From contig JAFDHB010000031.1 in assembly GCA_019308985.1 (NCBI GenBank), positions 1 through 25,834 of the forward strand: DNA of 25,834 nucleotides, in the 5' to 3' direction. This DNA comes from Deltaproteobacteria bacterium (lineage in GTDB: Bacteria > Desulfobacterota > DSM-4660 > Desulfatiglandales > HGW-15). Below the pieces are notes generated by a model that made no database searches, was not told the origin of the DNA, and worked only from the letters and a program-made list of their open reading frames with translations. Shown here piece after piece: positions 14,252 through 21,567 of the stretch (position 1 is the first letter of the stretch; each line of letters opens with the position of its first letter). The position numbers and the translations under genes are program-made.

Positions 14252-14881
14252 ATGAAAAAACCCTCAGAGACATTCACATCCGGGGACACGCAGACGCCAC
14301 GGAGCGGGCTTTCGCTGGAGCTTGGCCATGGGGCTTTGCCCAGGTTCCTGCGCCTGTTTCAAGCCGGCATAGGGATCAAAGCCCGAATCGGCTGCACGGT
14401 GGACTCCTTTCTTTGCGAGCAACTGGGCATCGGCCGGGAATACCTTGAAAATAGAATCACCACCGTACTCCTGGATGGGAAAGCCGTTGATGACTTCAGT
14501 GAGTCCCTGGTGGAAGACGGCTCTGTTTTGGCACTTTCTACCGCCATGCCGGGGCTTCTCGGCGCAGCCCTCAAGAAGGGCGGACGGTTGGCATCCCTTA
14601 GAAGTAATGTCTCTTACACTCCGGGAGAAAGCAACCAGAGTTTTCGGGAGGGCACAGTGGTCTTGAAGCTCTTCAACTTCCTGGCCCAGGAAATCGGGCC
14701 CGTCCTGCTAAGCAAGGGCATTCGGGTCAACACGAAGGACATTATTTCATTCCTGGCAGAATGGAGGGATGATTCCTGCAAGGGGTCTGTCAGGATCTTT
14801 CTCAACGGCGTTGAAATGCCACTGACAGGAACCCTCCTCACCGATTCAGGCATAAAGGAAGCCTTTTTGTACACGTCCTGA
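14252..14881 (+). CDS. Unknown protein with MoaD-like segment, next to oxidoreductase
   Basis: I recognise no family. The 209-residue protein (ATG at 14252; the frame is open for another 20 codons upstream, to 14192) contains a stretch near residues 48-105, G-C-T-V-D-x-F-L-C-E-Q-L-G-I ... V-L-L-D-G-K-A-V ... L-V-E-D-G-S-V-L-A-L, that reads like a MoaD/ThiS beta-grasp fold and resembles the MoaD encoded next door. It goes on with AMPGLLGAALKKGG in place of the terminal Gly-Gly, then about 100 further residues. It follows the oxidoreductase by 62 bases and ends exactly against the convergent MoaD stop. A role in the oxidoreductase cofactor or complex is inferred from position only. Confidence 0.75.
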   Translation: MKKPSETFTSGDTQTPRSGLSLELGHGALPRFLRLFQAGIGIKARIGCTVDSFLCEQLGIGREYLENRITTVLLDGKAVDDFSESLVEDGSVLALSTAMPGLLGAALKKGGRLASLRSNVSYTPGESNQSFREGTVVLKLFNFLAQEIGPVLLSKGIRVNTKDIISFLAEWRDDSCKGSVRIFLNGVEMPLTGTLLTDSGIKEAFLYTS

Positions 14882-15124
14882 TCAGCCTCCTGCAACAGGG
14901 GGAAAGACACCTATCCTATCACCCTCTTTCAGGACCTCGTCGCCCTTGGCATATGCACCATTCAAGAAAACCATCTTTACGGCCCCTTCAGGAATGTTGA
15001 GCCCGCTCAAAAGTCCCCTTACGGTGGTGCCTTCCTCCACATCAACTATGCCGGAATCCGCACCCGGCGAACCCTCCGGAGTATATTTGGCCAAGGAGGC
15101 GTAAAGATTTACTCTTACCTTCAT
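14882..15124 (-). CDS. MoaD/ThiS family sulfur carrier protein
   Basis: An 80-residue beta-grasp protein ending in VAGG, the Gly-Gly that is adenylated and thiocarboxylated to deliver sulfur for molybdopterin (MoaD) or thiazole (ThiS) synthesis. Marks are the N-terminal VRVNLYASLAKY, the TTVRGLL helix, VFLNG, LKEGDRIGVFPPVAGG. Next to a tungsten-type aldehyde oxidoreductase the pyranopterin role is more likely; such oxidoreductase-linked MoaD proteins are common. It is on the minus strand, and its TCA (reverse stop) abuts the TGA of the preceding gene with no base between, so there is no room for a terminator between the two. Confidence 0.88.
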   Translation of the reverse strand: MKVRVNLYASLAKYTPEGSPGADSGIVDVEEGTTVRGLLSGLNIPEGAVKMVFLNGAYAKGDEVLKEGDRIGVFPPVAGG

Positions 15125-15404
15125 CTCTTATCTTTCTCCACTGAATAATAGCAATTAGTTTAGGGAGAAACAAGCTACTATAGGAATTTACCCATGGAGA
15201 TTGTGAAAAATTTCCCTATAACTGCAAATAGTACTGGAATAACTAAGATGGATTTGTTATAGATTTCATCCTTGGGTCCATGGGAAGGATTTGGTGGTAA
15301 GGGATGGAGTGCTTATCCTGCTCAGGTCTATCCATGTTCCTTCGGTTTTCTTGACCCTATTGCTTTGCCGCAAAAGATGTTTAGTTTATTTGGAAGTCAG
15401 TCTT
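15125..15404. other. Intergenic region upstream of MoaD and IscU genes
   Basis: No coding frame is seen. The stretch holds an inverted repeat with two stem parts (TATAGG/CCTATA and AATTT/AAATT, 15179-15220) about 55-95 bases from the MoaD start, a possible operator or RNA hairpin. A TTGACC (near 15350) on the plus strand has no good -10 at the right distance. The adjacent MITE-like repeat (15405-15560) separates this region from the iscU ribosome site. Confidence 0.4.
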
Positions 15405-15560
15405 TGATGAAGTCGTAAAAAGTCAAAATTGGGATGGCAAAGTAAAAAGTTTCAAGTTCAAGGCGCGCGAATCTCGTGTGATGAGGCCTACATAGAAGTA
15501 CGGCGCAATCACACCGAGGTGAAGCGCAACGCAGAAATTGGCCTTTTTACGAAGCCATCA
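15405..15560. mobile_element. MITE-like element with 5-bp target duplication
   Basis: A 156-bp element with imperfect terminal inverted repeats of about 26 bases (starting TGATG and ending CATCA; about 20 of 26 positions match) and GC-rich middle. It is flanked on both sides by the same five bases, GTCTT (15400-15404 and 15561-15565), as expected for target-site duplication. It codes for no protein. I recall repeats of this kind (TTTTTACGAAG... ends) in many deltaproteobacterial genomes. It lies just upstream of the iscU ribosome site GGAGGG (15567-15572). Confidence 0.75.
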
Positions 15561-15579
15561 GTCTTTGGAGGGATATAAA

Positions 15580-16101
15580 ATGTATTCTAAGACGGTTATG
15601 GAACACTTCAAGAATCCCCGGAATGTCGGTGTCATAGAGGATGCCGACGGAGTGGGAGAGGTGGGCAACCCACTCTGTGGAGACATGATGACAATATATC
15701 TCAAGATAAAAGATAACAGGATCGAGGATATCAAGTTCCAGACCTTTGGATGCGGCGCCGCCATAGCGGTATCCAGCATGCTCACTGAAATGGCAAGGGG
15801 CAAGACCCTGGAAGAGGCCAAGAAGATAACAAACAAGGATGTTGCAGAGGCCCTTGAAGGCCTGCCCAAGAACAAGCTGCATTGTTCCAATCTTGGGGCC
15901 GACGCATTGCAAGTGGCCATAAAGAACTATGAGGACAGAAAGTCCGGCAAGCCTATCGCTGAACCCGCACGGAAGGAAGCTCACGAGCATAATCACGAGC
16001 AAGGCTGTTATTGCCCCTATTGTGATGCAGAATTGGAGGAAGGAACCAACTTCTGCAAATCCTGTAATTCTCTGCTTGATGATGCCGGTCAATCGGCTTG
16101 A
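15580..16101 (+). CDS. iscU: IscU/NifU-type Fe-S scaffold with zinc ribbon
   Basis: IscU scaffolds assemble [2Fe-2S] and [4Fe-4S] clusters on three cysteines. Here they are C33 (GNPLCGDMM, with the conserved Asp), C58 (FGCGAAIAVSS) and C102 (LHCSNLG) in a normal IscU domain (1-125). A His-rich linker leads to a C-terminal zinc ribbon, CYCPYC ... CKSC (C143-C162), absent from standard IscU. The start ATG at 15580 follows GGAGGG with 7 bases between, fitting MYSKTVMEHFKNPRNVG as the family N-terminus; the frame is open 14 codons upstream into the MITE-like repeat. The IscS-like gene begins 16 bases downstream, so they are probably coexpressed partners. Confidence 0.93.
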   Translation: MYSKTVMEHFKNPRNVGVIEDADGVGEVGNPLCGDMMTIYLKIKDNRIEDIKFQTFGCGAAIAVSSMLTEMARGKTLEEAKKITNKDVAEALEGLPKNKLHCSNLGADALQVAIKNYEDRKSGKPIAEPARKEAHEHNHEQGCYCPYCDAELEEGTNFCKSCNSLLDDAGQSA

Positions 16102-16117
16102 AAGAGAGGTTAGAATC

Positions 16118-17296
16118 ATGGGAATTATCAACCTGGATCATCTATCCGCAAACCCCTTGCTCCCGGAAGTTCAAGAGGCCATGATGGCTGCCATCAGGAG
16201 CAATTATGGAAATCCTTCCAGCCAACACCGGATCGGCGACAGGGCTTCTGAAGTACGTGAAAAAGCCAGGGAATCCGTGGCCCGGCTGATCAATTGCGCC
16301 GTTCCCCAGGAAGTGGTTTTCACATCAGGGGGAACGGAATCAATCAACCACGCAATAAAGGGAGCGGCCTTCGCCAATGCAAAGAAAGGTAACCATATCG
16401 TCACCTCTAATATCGAACACAATGCAGTGCTTAGAAGTCTCCGCCGCCTCAAGATGATGGACTTCAAGGTCACCTCTGTTCCCGTGGACCAGCATGGCCG
16501 GGTAAATCCCCGTGACGTTGAAGCCGCCATTACTGATAAGACGATACTTGTGTCCATTATGCACAGCAATAATGAGATAGGTACATTACAGCCCATCAAG
16601 GAGATTGCAGAAGTCACCAGGGATAAGGGTGTCATATTTCATACGGATGCGGTTGACTCCGTTGGCGTCGTCCCCGTTGATGTACAGGAGCTCGGAGTGG
16701 ACCTGTTGAGCTTTGCTTCAAACCCCTTTAACGGCCCTACCGGGGTCGGCGGACTATTTATACGGCGCGGAACAAAAATATGGCCCTTGCTGGACGGAGG
16801 GGTCCAAGAAAACAACAAAAGGGCGGGAACAGAAAACTTGATCGGCATTATTGGTATGGGAGTGGCTGCCGAATCAGCCCTCAAGGACATGGATGGGAGG
16901 ATTGCACACTATAAACGCCTCAAGAAAAAGCTCGTTACGGAACTTCCAAATTTCATAACAGAATACTACGTCAATGGACACCCCGAACTCTCATTGCCCA
17001 ATCTGGTGTCCATATCTATCAAGTACATTGAGGGAGAGAGCGTGGTGCTCCTCCTGGACGAAGAAAACATTGCAGTGTCCACGCGCTCGGCCTGTGCCGC
17101 AGGGGCGCTTCAGGCCTCCCACGTGCTGTTATCCATAGGCAGAGACTTCGCTGACGCCCAGGGGACACTGGTCGTTACCTTTGGAATCGACAATACAGAG
17201 GATGACATCGACAGGTTCTTGGAAGTATTGAAAGGCGCAGTGAAGACCCTCAGGGAGATATCGCCCCTTTATCACAAGAAAGCCGCCCAGGCATAA
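16118..17296 (+). CDS. IscS-like protein lacking the PLP-binding lysine
   Basis: The 392-residue protein has the full fold of a NifS/IscS cysteine desulfurase (GNPSS, TSGGTES, EHNAV with H101, NNEIGT, HTDA with D177, RAGTEN, active-site C326 in STRSACAAG). However, the catalytic segment SxSxHKxYGPKG reads SFASNPFNGPTG: the PLP lysine is P203 and the preceding His is N202. The Gln of DAxQ is Asp180, and the Arg in the substrate-carboxylate strand (xRFSxG) is Val (VVTFG). It probably cannot make a normal PLP aldimine or desulfurate cysteine. I recall the same loss in Archaeoglobus fulgidus IscS, which pairs with IscU. It may hold the cluster on IscU through its Cys loop while sulfide is the sulfur source. 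ATG at 16118 follows GAGAGG. Confidence 0.9.
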   Translation: MGIINLDHLSANPLLPEVQEAMMAAIRSNYGNPSSQHRIGDRASEVREKARESVARLINCAVPQEVVFTSGGTESINHAIKGAAFANAKKGNHIVTSNIEHNAVLRSLRRLKMMDFKVTSVPVDQHGRVNPRDVEAAITDKTILVSIMHSNNEIGTLQPIKEIAEVTRDKGVIFHTDAVDSVGVVPVDVQELGVDLLSFASNPFNGPTGVGGLFIRRGTKIWPLLDGGVQENNKRAGTENLIGIIGMGVAAESALKDMDGRIAHYKRLKKKLVTELPNFITEYYVNGHPELSLPNLVSISIKYIEGESVVLLLDEENIAVSTRSACAAGALQASHVLLSIGRDFADAQGTLVVTFGIDNTEDDIDRFLEVLKGAVKTLREISPLYHKKAAQA

Positions 17297-17362
17297 GGAT
17301 CGGGTCCAAAGGATCAAGCCTTGGGCAACAGGCTGTTGATGCCTCATTCCCGTGGCGATACC

Positions 17363-17722
17363 TCAGCCCCCCTCTTGCGTTGGCTCCTCCGACCCCAGGA
17401 GGTCGTCCAGTTTCTTTTGCAGGTTCGCATCTGAAATCACCCCCACGTTCACATCAACGGGTCTCCCATTCTTGAAGAATATGAGGGTAGGGATGCTCTT
17501 GATACCGTACTCTTCACAGGACTTGGGATTCTCGTCAGAATCCACTTTTACCACCTTCACCTTCCCGGCATTGGCCTTTGCAAAGGACTCCAGTATGGGT
17601 GCCATCTGGTGACATGGCCCGCACCAGTTTGCCCAAAAATCCACTAGGACGAGGCCCTCTGCCCTTAATACTTCTTCTTCAAACTCATCATCGCTCACAG
17701 AGATAGGCAACTTCTGTTCCAT
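17363..17722 (-). CDS. trxA: Thioredoxin
   Basis: A 119-residue thioredoxin with the redox site WCGPC (C34, C37), DFWANW before it and the cis-proline in IPTLIFF. It reduces disulfides in the cytoplasm. The start ATG at 17722 is chosen because AGGTGG lies 9 bases before it; a GTG at 17734 adds only four residues. It is the last gene of the run prepilin peptidase, kinase, regulator, thioredoxin, starting 17 bases after the regulator stop, and has a slightly longer, charged C-terminus than typical TrxA. No signal peptide is visible. Confidence 0.92.
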   Translation of the reverse strand: MEQKLPISVSDDEFEEEVLRAEGLVLVDFWANWCGPCHQMAPILESFAKANAGKVKVVKVDSDENPKSCEEYGIKSIPTLIFFKNGRPVDVNVGVISDANLQKKLDDLLGSEEPTQEGG

Positions 17723-17739
17723 GGCTTGATCCACCTGTA

Positions 17740-19122
17740 CTATTTTTCCTCTTCTATCTTGTACTTTCTTATCTTTGAGAGCAGCATCGGTCGACTGATT
17801 TCCAGGATTTTCGCCGCCTTGGACCGATTGCCTTTGGTGAGGTCCAGGACCTTTTTTATGAGCTCTTTCTCAAGTCGAACCGAGGCCTTCTTGATTGACA
17901 AGGTTTCATAGGGCGGTTCAACACGCTCAACAGCCTGAACAGAGACCAGGGACTCTGGCAGCTCGGCTGGTGTGATGTACTTACCCTTAGCGAGCAGGAC
18001 GGCCCTCTCGATCAGGTTTTCCAGTTCTCTGACGTTTCCCGGCCAAGAATAACCCATGAGGATGGGCATTGCTTCGGAGGAAAGACCCTCAATATTCTTG
18101 TTCAGTTTTCTGTTGAACTGATCAATAAAGTAGCCTACGAGGAGGGGGATATCCCCTCTCCTCTCTCTCAATGGAGGCAGATGGATGGTCATGACCTTGA
18201 TCCTGTAATAGAGGTCCTCTCGAAACCTCTCAGCCTCCACCTCTTTCTTCAAATCCTTGGAAGTCGCTGCAATAACGCGAACATCCACCTTCTTAGACCC
18301 CAGGCCTCCAAGGGGAGTTATCTCCTCTTCCTGTAGAACCCTGAGAAGCTTGACCTGAAATGCCAAGGAAAGCTCGCCGATCTCGTCAAGGAATATGGTA
18401 CCGCCGTCCGCCTCTTCGAAACGGCCGATCTTGTCGCGCACTGCATCAGTGAAGGCCCCTTTCTTGTACCCAAACAATTCGCTCTCCAGCAGGGTTTCTG
18501 GAATTCCCCCGCAGTTTATGGATACCATTGGTCCTTGTGCCCGTGAACCGTAAGAGTGGATGGCCTTGGCTATCAACTCTTTACCGGTGCCGCTCTCCCC
18601 CGTGATGAGCACGGTGGTCTTGTGGTCCGCCACCTTCTTAACCAGGTCAAATACGTCGGCCATGGCCTCGCTTCGGGCCACAATGTTGCCAAAGGAATAT
18701 CTCTCCTCTATCTTCTTGATCCGGTTGAGCAGCCTCAGGTTTTCCTCTTTCAGCCTCTCCCTTTCCTCGGCCTTCTTGAGGCTCAGCAATACCTCGTCCT
18801 GTTTGAAAGGCTTTGATATATAGTCGTAAGCTCCGATCTTCATGGCCTCCAGGGCCGTATCGATTGTCCCGAAAGCGGACATCATGATGTATGTCTTTTC
18901 AGGGTACTTTTCCGTTGACTTCTTCAAGAAGGTCATGCCGTCCATCCTGGGCATCTTCAAATCACACAGTATAAAATCGAAATTGTCTTCGTCCATGGCC
19001 TTGAGACCTTCTACCCCGTCCGAGGCTGTTCTCGCAAAATAGCCTGACTTTTCCAACATGACTTTTAACATGTGCCGCATGTTCATTTCATCGTCTATTA
19101 TCAACACGCGCTTCCCAGCCAT
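17740..19122 (-). CDS. NtrC-family sigma-54 response regulator
   Basis: About 460 residues: receiver domain with phospho-acceptor D54 (CDLKMPRMDG), sigma-54-interacting AAA+ domain with Walker A GESGTGKE (175-182) and GAFTDA loop (222-227), and a Fis-type C-terminal helix-turn-helix (TKGNRSKAAKILEISRPMLLSKI). It activates transcription from -24/-12 promoters after phosphorylation by the kinase encoded directly upstream, whose stop lies 7 bases before this ATG. The frame is open upstream of the ATG at 19122, but that part overlaps the kinase. The AGGAG right before the ATG leaves no normal spacer, so translation is probably coupled. The neighbouring prepilin peptidase suggests pilin or secretion targets, as for PilR; this is inference. 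Confidence 0.93.
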   Translation of the reverse strand: MAGKRVLIIDDEMNMRHMLKVMLEKSGYFARTASDGVEGLKAMDEDNFDFILCDLKMPRMDGMTFLKKSTEKYPEKTYIMMSAFGTIDTALEAMKIGAYDYISKPFKQDEVLLSLKKAEERERLKEENLRLLNRIKKIEERYSFGNIVARSEAMADVFDLVKKVADHKTTVLITGESGTGKELIAKAIHSYGSRAQGPMVSINCGGIPETLLESELFGYKKGAFTDAVRDKIGRFEEADGGTIFLDEIGELSLAFQVKLLRVLQEEEITPLGGLGSKKVDVRVIAATSKDLKKEVEAERFREDLYYRIKVMTIHLPPLRERRGDIPLLVGYFIDQFNRKLNKNIEGLSSEAMPILMGYSWPGNVRELENLIERAVLLAKGKYITPAELPESLVSVQAVERVEPPYETLSIKKASVRLEKELIKKVLDLTKGNRSKAAKILEISRPMLLSKIRKYKIEEEK

Positions 19123-19129
19123 CTCCTGT

Positions 19130-20689
19130 TCACATGCCTCCCTTTGCCCCTGATAGAGGTAGGGTAACAACGATTGTTGTGCCTTTTCCCAAGGTACTTT
19201 CCGCCACGATATTCCCGCCGATGCCCTCTATGATCCTGAAACTTACAGCGAGTCCGAGACCCGTCCCTTTACCTGGTTCCTTTGTGGTATAGAACGGATC
19301 AAATATCTTCGGCACCTCATCTTCCGGGATACCGCAGCCATTATCCGCAAACCTCAACACGATCGTATTGTTCTTGTTATAAGTACTCAACAGGATGGCT
19401 TTTTGACCTTCAGGACCTTCCGTCAAATCCTTGTCTCCTAGGCTGTCTGCAGCGTTCATCATTATGTTGAGGAAGACCTGCTGCAACTCGTTAGGATCAC
19501 ACTTGACCACATCTCTCGTGGCACTCAATTGTTTCCTTATCTTGATGCCATCCATCATGGGCTGAGGGGCGAGAATATCTATTGTCTGAGCAAGAATTTC
19601 ATGGACGGAGATGTCCTTCGACGTCCCGCCGGACGGTCTTGAGAAGTCCAACAGTTTCTTGATAATCTGATTCACCCTGCTGACTTCCGTTTCCATTCGC
19701 TTCAAGAAATCTTCTCTTTCCTCCTTTGTCACCTGCCCCTTGTTGATCAGATCCAGATAACCCAGAATTATACTAATGGGGTTCCCGATCTCATGGGCTA
19801 TCCCTGCGGCCAGCCGGCCGACCGATGCGAGCTTTTCTGATCTCATGATCTCGCTCTGGGCCTTCTTCAGTTCCCTGTTGGCCTTCTCCAGTGAGTAGAT
19901 GTGCGCCTTCAATTCCTGCTTGTTTTGGTCGAGGCGCTTCAGCATGTTGTTCAATGACTTGGATAGTTCTCCTATCTCATCCCTTGATGTTTCTGAAAGG
20001 GCGGGCAGGAATTCGCCCTCCTTGTATTCCGCCGTGATCTTCAGGAGCCGGTGAATCGGTCTTACCACCAGCCGGGACAAAAGGTACAGCCCCACAAGGG
20101 CGAGGACTATCGTGTCAATGACAATATAAAGAATTATTATCTTCTGGGATCTTCTCAAGGATTCATATATCGGGATAAGTGATACGCTGACCGACACCCC
20201 ACCAAAGGATTTCCCCTGGTAAGAAAGGGGAGAAGAAATCCTCACTTCCCTGTTGTTGAGCCACAGGACTCCCCAAACCATCCCCGCGAAGTCAGTTGAT
20301 TGCAAGCCGCTTTCCATCGCATTCCTTGCGAGTAGATAGCCTTGATTTCTGAAGGCCCTGCTTTGACCTGTCATGTAGACGGCCATCCCTGCTCTGTCCA
20401 CAACCACAGCGTCCGAAAAGTTTCCCGCCTCAAGCAACCTCCTAAAATCACGTGTGAATGCCGGGTTGGATACTGCGGCGGAGAAGGGGGTTTTTTTCAC
20501 GAGGACTTCTTTTCCCAGGTAGATCTCAATGGCCCTGATCAGGAGTGTGCCTGCCTGGACCTTGTTTTCGATAAGCCCCTTCTCCGCCATCTTGACCATG
20601 ACTACGTTGATAAGGAGCATTGCTGCAACAATCAAGAAGATCAACTGGGCAAGTATTCCTGTCCTCAGGCTATAGAAGGGAAGCCTCAC
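19130..20689 (-). CDS. Membrane sensor histidine kinase
   Basis: A 519-residue kinase: helix (about 12-32), periplasmic sensor region (about 35-182), helix (about 184-205), HAMP (about 206-258), coiled coil (about 258-285), dimerisation domain with phospho-His H299 in AAGIAHEIGNP, and a complete HATPase domain (N box NELQQVFLNIMMNAADS, DNGCGIP, FDPFYTTKEPGKGTGLGL). It phosphorylates the NtrC-type regulator encoded 7 bases downstream. The GTG start follows GAGGG and lies 9 bases after the prepilin peptidase stop. Unlike PilS it has two helices and a periplasmic sensor, not six helices, so it probably senses an outside ligand. Confidence 0.93.
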   Translation of the reverse strand: MRLPFYSLRTGILAQLIFLIVAAMLLINVVMVKMAEKGLIENKVQAGTLLIRAIEIYLGKEVLVKKTPFSAAVSNPAFTRDFRRLLEAGNFSDAVVVDRAGMAVYMTGQSRAFRNQGYLLARNAMESGLQSTDFAGMVWGVLWLNNREVRISSPLSYQGKSFGGVSVSVSLIPIYESLRRSQKIIILYIVIDTIVLALVGLYLLSRLVVRPIHRLLKITAEYKEGEFLPALSETSRDEIGELSKSLNNMLKRLDQNKQELKAHIYSLEKANRELKKAQSEIMRSEKLASVGRLAAGIAHEIGNPISIILGYLDLINKGQVTKEEREDFLKRMETEVSRVNQIIKKLLDFSRPSGGTSKDISVHEILAQTIDILAPQPMMDGIKIRKQLSATRDVVKCDPNELQQVFLNIMMNAADSLGDKDLTEGPEGQKAILLSTYNKNNTIVLRFADNGCGIPEDEVPKIFDPFYTTKEPGKGTGLGLAVSFRIIEGIGGNIVAESTLGKGTTIVVTLPLSGAKGGM

Positions 20690-20698
20690 CTCGAACCC

Positions 20699-21484
20699 TC
20701 AGCTTAAGATGCCGATATACCACCCGACAATCTCTACTCCGAAAAAAAAGTATACCAAAGCGCCCAGGGAAAGAAAAGGCCCAAAGGGTATTTTGGCACG
20801 GTAACCCATGCCCGCCAGCAACAAGCCTGCCCCGCCCATAAAGATGCCTGTGATGGAAGAGATGAGGATCACGAATGGCAGGGACTTCCATCCCATCCAC
20901 GCTCCTATCATTGCCATTAGTTTTATGTCTCCACCACCCATTCCCTGCTTCCCTGTGAACCGCTCAAAAACCGTGGCTATCAGGTAAAGGAAACCGCCGC
21001 CGCAAAGGGCCCCCAGCAATGAATCCAGCCAAGAAATGCTGTAGATTCCCAAGACAGATACGACAACCCCCACCAGAATACCAGGCAAAGAAATAGAGTC
21101 AGGAATTATCTTGTGATCCAGGTCTATGAAGCTTATCACGACCAGGGCGCTGCAGAACAGAAAGGAAACTATATACCTTGCGCCGAGACCGAACCTCAAG
21201 AACAGGGCAAGGCTCAATAGTGCCGTCAGCAACTCCACCACGGGATATCGGGGAGAAATAGGGGCCTTGCAAGACCTGCACCTCCCCAGGAGCAGGAGGT
21301 AACTGAGCAAGGGGATATTGTCATAGGGCCTTATCTTTGCCCCGCATTTTGGACAACTTGAACCGGGGCCCACGAGAGATTTCCCCAGGGGGATCCTCTG
21401 TATACAAACATTAAGAAAGCTGCCCCAGATTAATCCAAAGAGTAGAGAAAGCACTTTCGTGAAATACAAGGGTATTGCCTCCAA
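20699..21484 (-). CDS. pilD: Prepilin leader peptidase/N-methyltransferase
   Basis: A polytopic aspartyl protease (261 residues) that cleaves type IV prepilin and type II pseudopilin leaders before the FTLIEL segment and methylates the new N-terminus. The cytosolic zinc site has both Cys pairs (CPKC 44-47, CRSC 69-72); the catalytic aspartates are in FIDLDHKIIPD and GMGGGDIKL (D186). Several membrane helices are visible. The start is TTG at 21484, supported by a strong GGAGGAG site 7 bases before it. It is the first gene of the pilD-kinase-regulator-thioredoxin run and is divergent from the threonylcarbamoyl-AMP synthase gene. The pseudopilin at 2572-3105 is a possible substrate. Confidence 0.95.
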   Translation of the reverse strand: MEAIPLYFTKVLSLLFGLIWGSFLNVCIQRIPLGKSLVGPGSSCPKCGAKIRPYDNIPLLSYLLLLGRCRSCKAPISPRYPVVELLTALLSLALFLRFGLGARYIVSFLFCSALVVISFIDLDHKIIPDSISLPGILVGVVVSVLGIYSISWLDSLLGALCGGGFLYLIATVFERFTGKQGMGGGDIKLMAMIGAWMGWKSLPFVILISSITGIFMGGAGLLLAGMGYRAKIPFGPFLSLGALVYFFFGVEIVGWYIGILS

Positions 21485-21514
21485 CTGTTTCTCCTCCGAT
21501 ATCTTGCGGTGTAA

Positions 21515-21543
21515 TTGACAAGAGACTGCAAATCACCTATAAT
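21515..21543 (+). promoter_or_regulatory. Consensus sigma-70 promoter
   Basis: TTGACA (21515-21520), a 17-base spacer, then TATAAT (21538-21543): a perfect match to the sigma-70 consensus. It drives the rightward gene 21568; the transcript would begin near 21550. Confidence 0.8.
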
Positions 21544-21558
21544 GCGAATCACCTATAA
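21527..21558 (+). repeat. Tandem 16-bp duplication over the -10 region
   Basis: Two adjacent copies of TGCRAATCACCTATAA (21527-21542 and 21543-21558) differ at one base. The first supplies the -10 of the consensus promoter; the second supplies another -10-like TATAAA (21554-21559). It also lies in the gap divergent to pilD, so it could be an operator for both genes. Confidence 0.75.
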
Positions 21559-21567
21559 AAGGTTAAT

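Noticed and set aside
15929..16117. 63-codon N-terminal extension of the IscS-like frame
   Set aside because: It overlaps the iscU zinc-ribbon sequence in another frame; the ATG at 16118 has its own ribosome site and family start.
17311..17330. Terminator hairpin between the convergent IscS-like and thioredoxin genes
   Set aside because: The CAACAG/CTGTTG repeat has a loop too short for a stable hairpin and lacks a T-run.
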